This document shows, piece after piece, positions 54,877 to 64,000 of a stretch of DNA of 64,000 nt. The translations under genes were made by a program, and so were the position numbers. How positions within the stretch are numbered: the stretch's first letter is position 1; each line of letters starts with the position of its first letter. Below the pieces are notes generated by a model. The model was not told where the DNA came from. It worked only from the letters and a program-made list of their open reading frames with translations, and searched no databases. Source of the stretch: Fusarium oxysporum f. sp. lycopersici 4287 (Eukaryota; Ascomycota; Sordariomycetes; Hypocreales; Nectriaceae). The DNA is taken from the NCBI RefSeq assembly GCF_000149955.1, contig NC_030988.1:943872-1007871 (forward strand), in the 5' to 3' direction.

Positions 54877-56082
54877 ATGTCCCTATCCAAGCCCCAAAAG
54901 GAAGGTCTTACGGCTACCCTCTCTAAGCCTGAGGACTTCCTCAACTGGGAGCATGAATTCCTCCTTCAGGCCCATCGTCTTGGTCTTCAGCAGCACCTCA
55001 AAAGCAAGACATTCCTCGGAGACGAACCAGCTATCCCGGATATAAGAAAACGCAGATATACGAAGACCGCTACAGCCCAACGAACAATCCGGTCTCATAC
55101 TGCCGAATCTCAAGACGGCGCCCCAGACGACATTCAGGAAACGGTGAATGGAACATGGTCTATCTCTGACCTTACAGACCAAGGCCAGAAGATCTTCCAG
55201 CAGGATTTAACCTTTTATCAGCTACAAGAGAAGGTTTTCGAAAAACAGAAAAACGCTCTTGGAACCCTTCAGGACTGGGTTATCCGTACGGTCTCCCCAA
55301 GCTTGATTCAAACCTGCTGTCAGTCACACGAATCAATATACGAATGGCACTGGAACCTTCGTGCCCGGTGTGGAAGGACCGAGGAAGATGAAACGAAGGA
55401 TGCCAGAAATAGGTATCTTACATTACTAAGAACTGCCCCAAAGACGGTCAGCCAAGCAGCATTCAAGTGGCTAGATCAATGGGAAGAGGCAATGGCGAAA
55501 GGGCGACAACGAGAGGTCCCTGAAACGCTCCACAACAGTGCATGGGCCTGGGACTTCTTCAGTGTCACCACACACATCTTGCCCAGCTGGACTGCCTCAT
55601 ACAAAATCTCTTCAAAGACTCTATTGCAAAATAGGGCCCTCTCATACCGAGATGTAGGGAACGCCTTCCGAAATGAGCTCCAAGATGCAGAAGCCACGAA
55701 GGGCCGAGTGGCCCGCGGTGCGTTTTCTGCGAGCTATGCTGGGGAGGACCCCCAGGATGATGAAGGGGACGCCCGCATCATTGAAGGCCAGTACCCATTT
55801 TCGAAGAAGGGAGAAAGAAAACGCCAGAGGTCTCCTGAGAAGAGACAGGAATGCCCGGCGTGTGGGTTATCCCACGAACTTGCGAAATGCTTCTATGTCT
55901 TTCCAAATCAGGCATGGAAGGGATTCAAGCCCCGAGAGAAGATCCAAAAGAAGGTGAAAGAAGCTCTCGAGGAAGACTCAGACCTGGAGGCCAAGGTAAA
56001 AGCCCTCACTCGGAAGAAGGCCAGGACCACAAAAGACAGAACCTTGATGCAGCCAACAAAGGAAGAAAACTCAGACCAATGA
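54877..56082 (+). CDS. copia family 2 Gag
   Basis: 401 residues from MSLSKPQKEGLTATLSKPED. A helical Gag domain spans residues 20-270. A zinc-knuckle variant CPACGLSHELAKC (C-x2-C-x3-H-x4-C, one residue short of the standard) lies near residue 325, followed by a Lys-rich tail. It ends at a TGA (56080-56082) that is in the same frame as the following protease, so Gag-Pol may be made by readthrough. Confidence 0.85.
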   Translation: MSLSKPQKEGLTATLSKPEDFLNWEHEFLLQAHRLGLQQHLKSKTFLGDEPAIPDIRKRRYTKTATAQRTIRSHTAESQDGAPDDIQETVNGTWSISDLTDQGQKIFQQDLTFYQLQEKVFEKQKNALGTLQDWVIRTVSPSLIQTCCQSHESIYEWHWNLRARCGRTEEDETKDARNRYLTLLRTAPKTVSQAAFKWLDQWEEAMAKGRQREVPETLHNSAWAWDFFSVTTHILPSWTASYKISSKTLLQNRALSYRDVGNAFRNELQDAEATKGRVARGAFSASYAGEDPQDDEGDARIIEGQYPFSKKGERKRQRSPEKRQECPACGLSHELAKCFYVFPNQAWKGFKPREKIQKKVKEALEEDSDLEAKVKALTRKKARTTKDRTLMQPTKEENSDQ

Positions 56083-59000
56083 CTGTACGGCCGACCAGTC
56101 GCCGAAATCAAGACCGCCTTTGCAGCCCAAAGGGATAACTATCCCTTACGGAACTCCGTGATCCTCGACCCCGGAGCTACTATCTCAATCACAAACAGTG
56201 CCAACAGACTAGCGAGATTCCAGCAGGCTATTCCAGGCGACTTCATCTGGGCAGGAGACCGAAAACTACCCATCTTAGGCTACGGAACCATGACCATCAG
56301 GCTCACAGGAACTCGAGTCCTAATGCTTGAAGATGTAGCCTATTGCCCTCGGCTCCTTACGACCCTAGTCTCCCTACGTCAACTACGAAAGAAAGGCTTC
56401 TATTGGGATAATAGGCGTAACCCAACGACCCTCCGACGACTCGACCGAACGATTGCATGCACAATCCATGACCTATACGGCCAGTATGTCGTCGAATACC
56501 AGTCAGAAAGCTTCCCAAAAGCAGCCTTTGCAGCCCACAGATTCAGCTCTCACACAAAGAGAGCCCCTTTGACGGGAGAAGCTATCCGATGGCACAGTCG
56601 CCTAGGGCACCCGGGACCACAAGCTCTGGAACATCTTATCTCGGCCTCTCAAGGGGTGCGAATACGAGGACCAGCCACTGTTGAATGCGACGCCTGTGGC
56701 ATATCGAAGATCAAGAGACAAATCAGACGAGCCCCAAGACAATCCGATCAGAAGGCCGGCGAGCGTATCGCTATTGACTTCCATGACTACCAAGAAGGCA
56801 TAGGCGGCTATACCTCACAGATGTTGTTAACCTGCCGAGCTACGGGTTACATCTGGGATTACTACCTCACAGCCCGGACGACAGAAGCTGTTATCACCGC
56901 TTTCAAATCCTTCCTAAGTCATCTGGAAGTCCAACACGGCCTCAAGGTCAAAGTCATCGAATGCGATAACGAGATCACGGAGATCAAGCCGAAAATCGGA
57001 GACTTCCTGAGGAATAGAGCTATCATCATCGAGCCCTCGGCCCCATACACACAAGCCCAGAATGGGGGTGCCGAACGCTCAGGGGGTGTAGTCAAGGACA
57101 AGGAAAGGGCTATGCGAACAGGCGCAAAGCTTCCTCACCAGCTGTGGCCAGAAATTGGAAGGACAGCAGTTTATCTGTACAACCGAACGCCGAACTACGC
57201 ATCAGGCTGGAAAACGCCATATGATCAACTGCATACAGCATCAGCCAAAGCAGCAGGGATTCCACAGCCGAAGAAACAGCCGGATCAAACACACCTACGG
57301 GCATTTGGCTGCAAGGCCTATGCAATGACCTCAGATGCCCAGCAGAAGGTCAATCGCAAGATGCGGCTTAAGCCCAAAGGTTGGATCGGCTTCCTAGTGG
57401 GATATAGGTCCTCGAACATCTATAGGATCTGGATCCCCACGATCAACCGGATAGTCAACACTCGAGACGTCATATTTAATGAAGACGAAGGCTGCAACGG
57501 AGACTGGGAAAGCTTCAAAGATGAACTACTCGAAGCTGACCTAGAAGAAATTGCCAAGTTCGTACAAGGATCCTCCCTGCCGGAACAAGACGACAACGAA
57601 CAAGCCGAACAGGTTGAAGACTGTATTGAAGTGGCCCTTCCAACAACCACCCTAGCAGATGAAAGCAGCCCTATTACAGACGAAACAGAAGACTGCATCG
57701 TGGCAACTGCCCTAGAAAACGGCCTTAAACAGTCAGAAGACTCTGATATCCTTCTAACACCTCCAGCCACACCACTGTCAGCTCTAGTAGCGCACAGTTC
57801 CAGGGCCTTATCAGACGAAGGAAACAAAACAGTCTCGTGGCAAGCAGCCTTCCTAGCCGGAACAAAGTCCCCTCTCCAGACCTCAATCGAACGGAAGCTC
57901 CGACAAGGGGTGAAAATGCATCGAAACTCCCTACCGCCGCCCCCGACGAAACATCAAGACCTAAAGCATCACCCTTTTGGAACGCTCTTTCAAGAGGCTG
58001 AAGAAAGCCACCTTCAGAGTCACAAGGAAATGAGGTCCTGGACTGAGATTCGAAAGAAAGACGCTCGAGCCGTTGGCCAACAAGTCCTTGGCTGTATGTG
58101 GGTATACGTTTACAAGTTCGATAAACACGGCCGATTTCAGAAATGCAAGGCACGGCTAGTGGTCAGAGGAGACCAACAAGCTAAGGGAAGGTTGCAAGAG
58201 ACATATGCAGCTACCCTAGCCGGAAGGTCTTTCCGGACCCTGATAGCCATTGCGGCCAGATTTGACCTAGAGATGGTCCAATACGATGTGGTCAACGCAT
58301 TCGTAAACGCCCCAATTGACCAGGATATCTTCATGCACATGGCCCCGGGGTATAAGAAAACAGCAACTATCCTGAAGCTCAACAAGGCCCTGTACGGACT
58401 ACGAGCCTCTCCCTTGCTATGGCAGAAAGAACTCTCGAAGACCCTCCTAGAGTTAGGCTACACACAGATTCCTCACGAACCTTGTTGTTTCAAGAAGGAA
58501 GGAGTCCTCTTCTTCTTTTACGTTGACGATGTTATCATCGCTTACAGGAAGGCCCGGAAAGACAAGGCCGATGAATTGACTAGACAGCTTGGATCAAAAT
58601 ACAAACTAACAGGCGGAGACCCCGTGCAATGGTTCCTAGGAATGGAAGTCATACGGGACCGACCTGCAAGGAAGATTTGGCTATCTCAAACAGCCTACAT
58701 TGACAAAATCGCAAATCTAGCTAACAAGGGAACATCTACAGTACCAATGACTCAAACAGAGCTACGACCTCAAACAGGACTAGCAACCCCGGCAGAACTT
58801 CAACGATATCAACGTAAAGTCGGCTCGATCCTCTATATCGCCGTTAACACCCGGCCTGACATAGCTTTCGCCGCCTCCAGGCTGGCCCGATTTCTTGTCA
58901 ACCCTGGCCAAGAACACCAAGACGCCGCCGACCGCGTTATCCACTACCTCTCACACACAAGGCACCGAGCCCTACGATTCGGAGGGCCCGGAGGTCTTAC

Positions 59001-59625
59001 AGTTGCTAGTGACGCTTCTTTTGCCGATAACACCCTTGATCGGAAAAGCTCCCAAGCGTACACTATCCGACTATTCGACGGGTTGATCGGCTGGAGAGCT
59101 AGCAAGCAGAATACAGTCACCACATCCACAACAGAGGCAGAGCTCCTAGCCCTGGCACAGGCTGCTAAGGAATCCCTCTATGTGAGTCGGCTGTTGAAAG
59201 AGCTTACAGTTCAGATGGATGATCCGACTATCCGTATCGACTGCGACAATACTCAAACTATCAACCTTGTGACCGCCGAAATCGCTACTTTGAAGACTAA
59301 GTTGCGGCACGTGGATATTCACAACCACTGGCTGAGACAGGAGGTCCAAGAAGGGAGAATTCAAGTCAAATACACCAAATCAACGGATATGATCGCAGAC
59401 GGATTAACAAAAGGCCCTGCCGGCAGGCAGATGGAACCGCTTCCTCTATCAACTTGGCCTGGAAGATATTCAGGAAAGACAGCAGCAGAGCCGGAAGCAA
59501 GAAGGAATAGAAGCAAGGCTCCAGAGGATAGAAGACTGCCTAGGAAATGCAGGCTCAACTGGGACCTATTGAGCCTGAGGGGGTGTGTTGAATGTTGGAG
59601 GGTTCACCCTCAACTTCAGGATTAA
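56083..59625 (+). CDS. copia family 2 Pol, frameshifted at its C terminus
   Basis: The frame runs on directly from the Gag stop. Protease site ILDPGATISITN has Pro where Ser/Thr is usual. Integrase shows H-x4-H (HSRLGH), CDACG and the core (IAIDFHDY, IECDNEITE, NGGAERSGG). RT shows KARLVVRGDQQ and YVDDVIIAY. RNase H shows VASDASFADN and STTEAELLALAQ. Near 59411-59415 an extra A compared with copy B shifts the frame, so about the last 65 residues are aberrant (from KGPAGRQME on). The RNase H core lies before the shift, so activity may be only partly affected. Confidence 0.88.
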   Translation: MYGRPVAEIKTAFAAQRDNYPLRNSVILDPGATISITNSANRLARFQQAIPGDFIWAGDRKLPILGYGTMTIRLTGTRVLMLEDVAYCPRLLTTLVSLRQLRKKGFYWDNRRNPTTLRRLDRTIACTIHDLYGQYVVEYQSESFPKAAFAAHRFSSHTKRAPLTGEAIRWHSRLGHPGPQALEHLISASQGVRIRGPATVECDACGISKIKRQIRRAPRQSDQKAGERIAIDFHDYQEGIGGYTSQMLLTCRATGYIWDYYLTARTTEAVITAFKSFLSHLEVQHGLKVKVIECDNEITEIKPKIGDFLRNRAIIIEPSAPYTQAQNGGAERSGGVVKDKERAMRTGAKLPHQLWPEIGRTAVYLYNRTPNYASGWKTPYDQLHTASAKAAGIPQPKKQPDQTHLRAFGCKAYAMTSDAQQKVNRKMRLKPKGWIGFLVGYRSSNIYRIWIPTINRIVNTRDVIFNEDEGCNGDWESFKDELLEADLEEIAKFVQGSSLPEQDDNEQAEQVEDCIEVALPTTTLADESSPITDETEDCIVATALENGLKQSEDSDILLTPPATPLSALVAHSSRALSDEGNKTVSWQAAFLAGTKSPLQTSIERKLRQGVKMHRNSLPPPPTKHQDLKHHPFGTLFQEAEESHLQSHKEMRSWTEIRKKDARAVGQQVLGCMWVYVYKFDKHGRFQKCKARLVVRGDQQAKGRLQETYAATLAGRSFRTLIAIAARFDLEMVQYDVVNAFVNAPIDQDIFMHMAPGYKKTATILKLNKALYGLRASPLLWQKELSKTLLELGYTQIPHEPCCFKKEGVLFFFYVDDVIIAYRKARKDKADELTRQLGSKYKLTGGDPVQWFLGMEVIRDRPARKIWLSQTAYIDKIANLANKGTSTVPMTQTELRPQTGLATPAELQRYQRKVGSILYIAVNTRPDIAFAASRLARFLVNPGQEHQDAADRVIHYLSHTRHRALRFGGPGGLTVASDASFADNTLDRKSSQAYTIRLFDGLIGWRASKQNTVTTSTTEAELLALAQAAKESLYVSRLLKELTVQMDDPTIRIDCDNTQTINLVTAEIATLKTKLRHVDIHNHWLRQEVQEGRIQVKYTKSTDMIADGLTKGPAGRQMEPLPLSTWPGRYSGKTAAEPEARRNRSKAPEDRRLPRKCRLNWDLLSLRGCVECWRVHPQLQD

Positions 59626-59791
59626 GGTTCAGGATTAAAGTTTGACGCCCTAAACTTAGATCGTAGGACTTTCATCTAGGACTTTCTAGGACTCAAGTCC
59701 TAGAAGGAACCAGTCAAAGATATAAGGTCTCAATGGTCCTTCGATTGCGAAAGAATCAAGAAATATACACGATTCACCTTAATATCTGACA
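59586..59791 (+). repeat. copia family 2 copy A, right LTR
   Basis: 206 bp. Differs from the left LTR at CAGTCAAAG (left CAGTTGAAG) and AAAGAATC (left AAAGGATC). Confidence 0.92.
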
Positions 59792-61236
59792 CTACTATTC
59801 TCAACATATCAAATATTTAGTACTATATAGGTCGACAGGTGACTTACTACCAGGAAAGTGGATTACTAATTGATATAAAATTAAGATTCCTTCTTATAAT
59901 GAATTTATTATGGTATGCAATTACTTGGGTCGAGTGAGGGTTAACAACGAGTTTCAACATAGCTAAGAGCTTGTCTATACGACCTGGTCCCCCTCGAGGT
60001 GTTAAAACACTTCTGACACGGCAATTCACTTCTACCATACAAGATCAGGTTTTCACGTCAGTCTTTTTTTTGACACCCCCCTAGTTAATCTACCGAAACG
60101 ACAGGCTATCTCTGGAGTCGAACTCCTTCCTTCAGTTCATCTTCTTTAATGGTTCCACTCTGATGTTGTGATATTGTCAAAAGCGCTACGTAGTACTGTA
60201 CCTAATTCACTTCAAATACAGGCTTCATTGACTCTGCTCTGCTTACTGTCTTGCCTATCATATAGAAAATCATTTTCCTATCACAGTATAGGTGCTTACA
60301 TTCGAAAGGCCACGTTGAAAACGAACTAACAGGCTTTTTCAGAACCAAGGGACTTTATTCAAATGCACCTTACCGTTGTGCAAGGGATGCATTCGTCGGT
60401 CTGGGATTATTTAGCTAAGGTATCATCGATCGACCCATGAGCGGTTTTTTACTAAGATCGCCACATTATACCAGAACGCTTGCTCTGAGAAGCCTAGCTG
60501 CTTCGATGGTCCAGACCGGCGTGAAATCTGACCTTACTTATGAGGGTTGTTTTTCTTAATCTCAAAGCAAATGTAAGTGGCTCGGGCAAGAACACCTTGA
60601 CGAGGTGGCGAATAAAAGCCTGCGAGGTCAACAACAATGAATTCCGCACCCCAGATTCAGCCTCCAGATCAATATCAGTATCAGGTTCAGTCTCGGTCTC
60701 GGTTTCAGGCGCTTGATTCCTGCCAACGACGGAACAATCTGCAACAACCTACCTGGGATACGCGCGACTTGGGCAGGGTTATTCCTATCGAAAAGTGACT
60801 GCAGGCGTCATGTGCCCTTTTAGGGTCTCTTGCTCTGGTAGGCATATGTATTCCTGCATGACATCTCTTTTCGTTTATGAATCACTGAGGCTTGTTAACC
60901 CTAACCTTGCAGACAGTCTGTTTTGTTAGCCTTTTCCGTTTCGCCATAAAGTAGGAGTGAAAACTCGTAGACTAGTTAGGGGGGCGAATGCAATCATTAT
61001 GGGGAATCCATGATCGAATGATGATGTGGCGAGTGGCCTCAGGTGTAACAATTAAGCTGTTATGCATTGAAATCATGACACAATAGTGGTTATTCCGTGG
61101 CTACCACCTTAGCGCTTCTATCCTGGCGGAGAGATATCTAGGCAAGAAATCTTATGTAGAGAACTTTAAGTGGCAACAAAACTCCACCACGAAGCAATTC
61201 AGTATGATCAGGAAGTAGGGCGCAGAGATGAAATGT
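59792..61236. other. intergenic, mostly empty
   Basis: About 1.4 kb of AT-rich spacer. Apart from a 53-codon frame at 60637-60798 (listed separately) I see no gene or repeat. Confidence 0.45.
60637..60798 (+). CDS. short Gln-rich ORF, doubtful
   Basis: 53 codons from MNSAPQIQPPDQYQYQVQ to a TGA, rich in Gln and Arg. It could be a first exon or chance. No family, no clear splice donor. Confidence 0.2.
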   Translation: MNSAPQIQPPDQYQYQVQSRSRFQALDSCQRRNNLQQPTWDTRDLGRVIPIEK

Positions 61237-61971
61237 TTAGTTTCTACGGCTCTGAGGAGAGCTATGAGTGGACTTGCGATCCAGGCGTCTTACAACAGCA
61301 CCAAGAACAACCTTGAGGATTCCATCTGCGGTCAAAGCCTCACTGTTCTCCGACGTAGTGGAATTCCAAGTTGCTGTATCAACCATATCACGAATACCCT
61401 GGTCAGCGAGATCATCGTCGAGCTCACGCAGAGCCCTAGTAGCACCAAGCTCGTTGCCAACCTGGAAGAACTGAATGCCAACTTGATGAGGAGGCGCCTC
61501 GATCTGATCGAGCTTCTTGGCGTGGTGAACAATGATACTCTCTGGGTCGTCCGTGGGACATCCGTCGGTGATCACGATGATATTGACCGGCTTGGTCGAG
61601 TCAACGTTGGCCGCACGGCGGGAAAGGTGGGCGACGTAGGGCTTGAGAATGCTGTGAAGACGAGAACCTGTTGGCGTTGCTCCGCAGGGTCGGACGGACT
61701 CAAACAGATGTTGGACTTGGTTGGCATCACGGATCTGGAAATATCCACCGGGTGCTTGAACTCCGGTTCCGACGGCTGGTGATCGATGGTTCAGGAAGTA
61801 GACGTCAATACCGTCAGGGTCGTGAGAAGTACAGATCGGGGCAATAGTGCTCAGCGCCTCTCTAACCTCCCTCCAAGATCGACCAGCCATGGATCCAGAG
61901 TCGTCAATGACAAAGATGGTATCGAAGGTAGATAGGAAGGCATATCTATCTTCGGCACTGGTGATGCTTGA
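61237..61971 (-). CDS. VWA-domain protein, N terminus in assembly gap
   Basis: The frame runs from the gap edge (61971) to a stop at 61237, about 244 residues. It begins near AEDRYAFLSTFDTIFVIDDS and GSMAGRSWREV, where DDSGS is the D-x-S-x-S metal site. PICTSHDPDGIDVYFLNH, GATPTGSRL and IIVITDGCPTDD complete the VWA metal-ion-dependent adhesion site. The tail is short (VVRRLDRKSTHSSPQS). Fungal proteins of this layout are intracellular and of unclear role. The missing N terminus may lie in the 100-N gap or have been removed by the copia copy beyond it. Confidence 0.8.
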   Translation of the reverse strand, partial: SSITSAEDRYAFLSTFDTIFVIDDSGSMAGRSWREVREALSTIAPICTSHDPDGIDVYFLNHRSPAVGTGVQAPGGYFQIRDANQVQHLFESVRPCGATPTGSRLHSILKPYVAHLSRRAANVDSTKPVNIIVITDGCPTDDPESIIVHHAKKLDQIEAPPHQVGIQFFQVGNELGATRALRELDDDLADQGIRDMVDTATWNSTTSENSEALTADGILKVVLGAVVRRLDRKSTHSSPQSRRN

Positions 61972-62071
61972 NNNNNNNNNNNNNNNNNNNNNNNNNNNNN
62001 NNNNNNNNNNNNNNNNNNNNNNNNNNNNNNNNNNNNNNNNNNNNNNNNNNNNNNNNNNNNNNNNNNNNNNN
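61972..62071. other. assembly gap, 100 N
   Basis: Exactly 100 N, the usual placeholder for a gap of unknown length. The left flank is a VWA gene and the right flank is the middle of a copia RT gene, so a repeat probably broke the assembly here. Confidence 0.98.
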
Positions 62072-62136
62072 GGGTATAAGAAACAGCAACTATCCTGAAG
62101 CTCAACAAGGCCCTGTACGGACTACGAGCCTCTCCC

Positions 62137-63294
62137 TTGCTATGGCAGAAAGAACTCTCGAAGACCCTCCTAGAGTTAGGCTACACACAGATTCCTCACG
62201 AACCTTGTTGTTTCAAGAAGGAAGGAGTCCTCTTCTTCTTTTACGTTGACGATGTTATCATCGCTTACAGGAAGGCCCGGAAAGACAAGGCCGATGAATT
62301 GACTAGACAGCTTGGATCAAAATACAAGCTAACAGGAGGAGATCCCGTGCAATGGTTCCTAGGAATGGAAGTCATACGGGACCGACCTGCAAGGAAGATT
62401 TGGCTATCTCAAACAGCCTACATTGACAAAATCGCAAATCTAGCTAACAAGGGAACATCTACAGTACCAATGACTCAAACAGAGCTACGACCTCAAACAG
62501 GACTAGCAACCCCGGCAGAACTTCAACGATATCAACGTAAAGTCGGCTCGATCCTCTATATCGCCGTTAACACCCGGCCTGACATAGCTTTCGCCGCCTC
62601 CAGGCTGGCCCGATTTCTTGTCAACCCTGGCCAAGAACACCAAGACGCCGCCGACCGCGTTATCCACTACCTCTCACACACAAGGCACCGAGCCCTACGA
62701 TTCGGAGGGCCCGGAGGTCTTACAGTTGCTAGTGACGCTTCTTTTGCCGATAACACCCTTGATCGGAAAAGCTCCCAAGCGTACACTATCCGACTATTCG
62801 ACGGGTTGATCGGCTGGAGAGCTAGCAAGCAGGACACAGTCACCACATCCACAACAGAGGCAGAGCTCCTAGCCCTGGCACAGGCTGCTAAGGAATCCCT
62901 CTATGTGAGTCGGCTGTTGAAAGAGCTTACAGTTCAGATGGATGATCCGACTATCCGTATCGACTGCGACAATACTCAAACTATCAACCTTGTGACCGCC
63001 GAAATCGCTACTTTGAAGACTAAGTTGCGGCACGTGGATATTCACAACCACTGGCTGAGACAGGAGGTCCAAGAAGGGAGAATTCAAGTCAAATACACCA
63101 AATCAACGGATATGATCGCAGACGGATTGACAAAGGCCCTGCCGGCAGGCAAATGGAACCGCTTCCTCTATCAACTTGGCCTGGAAGATATTCAGGAAAG
63201 ACAGCAGCAGAGCCGGAAGCAAGAAGGAATAGAAGCAAGGCTCCAGAAGATAGAAGACTGCCTAGGAAATGCAGGCTCAACTGGGACCTATTGA
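62137..63294 (+). CDS. copia family 2 Pol, C-terminal part
   Basis: 385 codons from the RT domain (YVDDVIIAYRKARK) through RNase H (VASDASFADN, STTEAELLALAQ) to a proper C terminus (ALPAGKWNRFLYQLGLED, ending NAGSTGTY). Unlike copy A it has no frameshift near the end, so it shows the normal C terminus of the family. At the gap edge near 62081 one A is missing compared with copy A; this could be an assembly error. Confidence 0.88.
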   Translation: MLWQKELSKTLLELGYTQIPHEPCCFKKEGVLFFFYVDDVIIAYRKARKDKADELTRQLGSKYKLTGGDPVQWFLGMEVIRDRPARKIWLSQTAYIDKIANLANKGTSTVPMTQTELRPQTGLATPAELQRYQRKVGSILYIAVNTRPDIAFAASRLARFLVNPGQEHQDAADRVIHYLSHTRHRALRFGGPGGLTVASDASFADNTLDRKSSQAYTIRLFDGLIGWRASKQDTVTTSTTEAELLALAQAAKESLYVSRLLKELTVQMDDPTIRIDCDNTQTINLVTAEIATLKTKLRHVDIHNHWLRQEVQEGRIQVKYTKSTDMIADGLTKALPAGKWNRFLYQLGLEDIQERQQQSRKQEGIEARLQKIEDCLGNAGSTGTY

Positions 63295-63307
63295 GCCTGA
63301 GGGGGTG

Positions 63308-63513
63308 TGTTGAATGTTGGAGGGTTCACCCTCAACTTCAGGATTAAGGTTCAGGATTAAAGTTTGACGCCCTAAACTTAGATCGTAGGACTTTCATCTA
63401 GGACTTTCTAGGACTCAAGTCCTAGAAGGAACCAGTTGAAGATATAAGGTCTCAATGGTCCTTCGATTGCGAAAGGATCAAGAAATATACACGATTCACC
63501 TTAATATCTGACA
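63308..63513 (+). repeat. copia family 2 copy B, right LTR
   Basis: 206 bp, same as the left LTR of copy A by eye. Confidence 0.9.
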
Positions 63514-63589
63514 GATATGGTGATTGCTCCACCGTAGTGCTGCTCCGGCTGCAATCATCGAATGCCCCTTCGCCAGCGGTCTGATCTTT

Positions 63590-63896
63590 TGTTGGAAAAC
63601 TGGGAATCCCCCCTATCATCAGGATTCTGACTGTTGGTCTGAAAGTCCTAGATTTAAAGTTCAAAGTCCTATATGAAATCAACTAAAGATTTAAACAGGA
63701 GAAGAACTCTCATCTCAACAATGAACAATCAAGTTTCATAAGAAATATACAGTGAATTTCAGGTTCAGTTTCTACATTTTCGTGTTTACATTTTATCTTA
63801 ACCCGCCAAAATAACACAATCCTTGGTATATGATGGGAAACTGAACCTGAAAATCACTGTACCTTCACCCAGTACTACTGCGCAATATAAACAACA
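63590..63896 (+). repeat. solo LTR of copia family 1, split by a MITE
   Basis: Starts TGTTGGAAAA and ends ATATAAACAACA like the 35457 LTR, with many substitutions. The extra length is the 110-bp insertion at 63750-63859. The flanking 5-mers do not match. Confidence 0.85.
63750..63859. mobile_element. 110-bp MITE with 23-bp inverted repeats and TA duplication
   Basis: The left end starts CAGTGAATTTCAGG, and the right end is its inverted copy with one mismatch over 23 bp. TA flanks both sides (63748-63749 and 63860-63861), as for Tc1/mariner-type elements. Removing it restores the LTR alignment. It has no coding capacity. Confidence 0.85.
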
Positions 63897-64000
63897 GCAA
63901 ACCTTAGACTGCTTAAGGCCCCCACTCTGGTCTTGTCGGTACTTTTGTATCTAACATCATAATTATGCTAATTTGCAGATAAACTTTCAGGATGCTCCTC
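63897..64000. other. window end, nothing seen
   Basis: No feature recognised. Confidence 0.5.

Larger units (their letters stand above)
54596..59791 (+). mobile_element. Ty1/copia retrotransposon, family 2, copy A
   Basis: 5.2 kb with 206-bp LTRs at 54596-54801 and 59586-59791 (TGTTGAATG...ATATCTGACA). The LTRs differ at about three sites. Gag and Pol are separated by one in-frame TGA, and Pol has a late frameshift. Flanking 5-mers (CATAG, CTACT) do not match, so no target duplication is seen. The left LTR reads the same as the LTR of copy B at 63308. Confidence 0.93.
62072..63513 (+). mobile_element. Ty1/copia family 2, copy B, 3' part
   Basis: About 99% like the corresponding part of copy A by eye. 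Contains the RT/RNase H end of Pol and the right LTR (63308-63513). The 5' part is lost in the gap. Confidence 0.93.

Noticed and set aside
63750..63859. mimp element
   Set aside because: The inverted repeat begins CAGTG but then differs from the mimp terminal sequence I know. Kept as a separate MITE.

Overview
The window is nuclear DNA of a filamentous ascomycete (Pezizomycotina), most likely Fusarium-like. The genes carry many short GT-AG introns (about 45-85 bp), and the gene content is typically fungal: Zn2Cys6 regulators, a PTH11-type receptor, and a DUF1752/DUF3295 protein. Mobile DNA is plentiful. The placement in Fusarium is inference from gene style, not from a database match. Intact genes, broken duplicates of housekeeping genes and young transposons are mixed together, which looks like an accessory (lineage-specific) region.

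Positions 1-31 kb are gene-bearing and unusually rich in regulators. In order they hold a bZIP factor (84-856, -), an F-box fragment, a small two-exon gene (4379-4736), a JmjC-like protein behind a 20-bp minisatellite (6291-8075), a three-exon protein with an SV40-type nuclear localisation motif (8757-9879), and an unknown two-exon gene (10302-10948). These are followed by two Zn2Cys6 factors (13502-14842 and 15842-17422), a DUF1752/DUF3295 protein (18742-20420), a secreted FAD oxidase (22601-24366), a seven-exon PTH11-like receptor (25287-26770), a C2H2 zinc-finger factor (27840-29089), and a HAP3/NF-YB histone-fold paralogue (29953-30438). I rebuilt several of these by joining exons by eye; the joins keep the frame and restore known motifs.

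Positions 32-44 kb hold broken duplicates of conserved genes: an NMA111-like PDZ protease without its catalytic part, an acetoacetyl-CoA synthetase without its N terminus, and the first two exons of an MFS transporter. They lie around a Ty1/copia element (35457-40354) with an intact 1471-codon ORF and LTRs that read as identical.

Positions 42.8-64 kb are mainly mobile DNA. There are two hAT elements with readable transposases (44564-47534 and 49288-51748), a PD-(D/E)XK-like gene, a transposase fragment, and a CCHC protein beside palindrome-rich DNA. A second copia family is present as a nearly full copy (54596-59791) and a 3' part (62072-63513), next to a 100-N assembly gap that also cuts a VWA gene. 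The window ends with a solo LTR carrying a 110-bp MITE.

A roughly 640-bp SINE-like retroposon occurs at 12059-12715 and 42793-43429, with 13-14 bp target duplications and different microsatellite tails. A 5'-truncated copy is stacked at the same target site and carries matching 3' hairpins. I see no strong sign of RIP (repeat-induced point mutation) in the repeats, which fits the open transposon ORFs.
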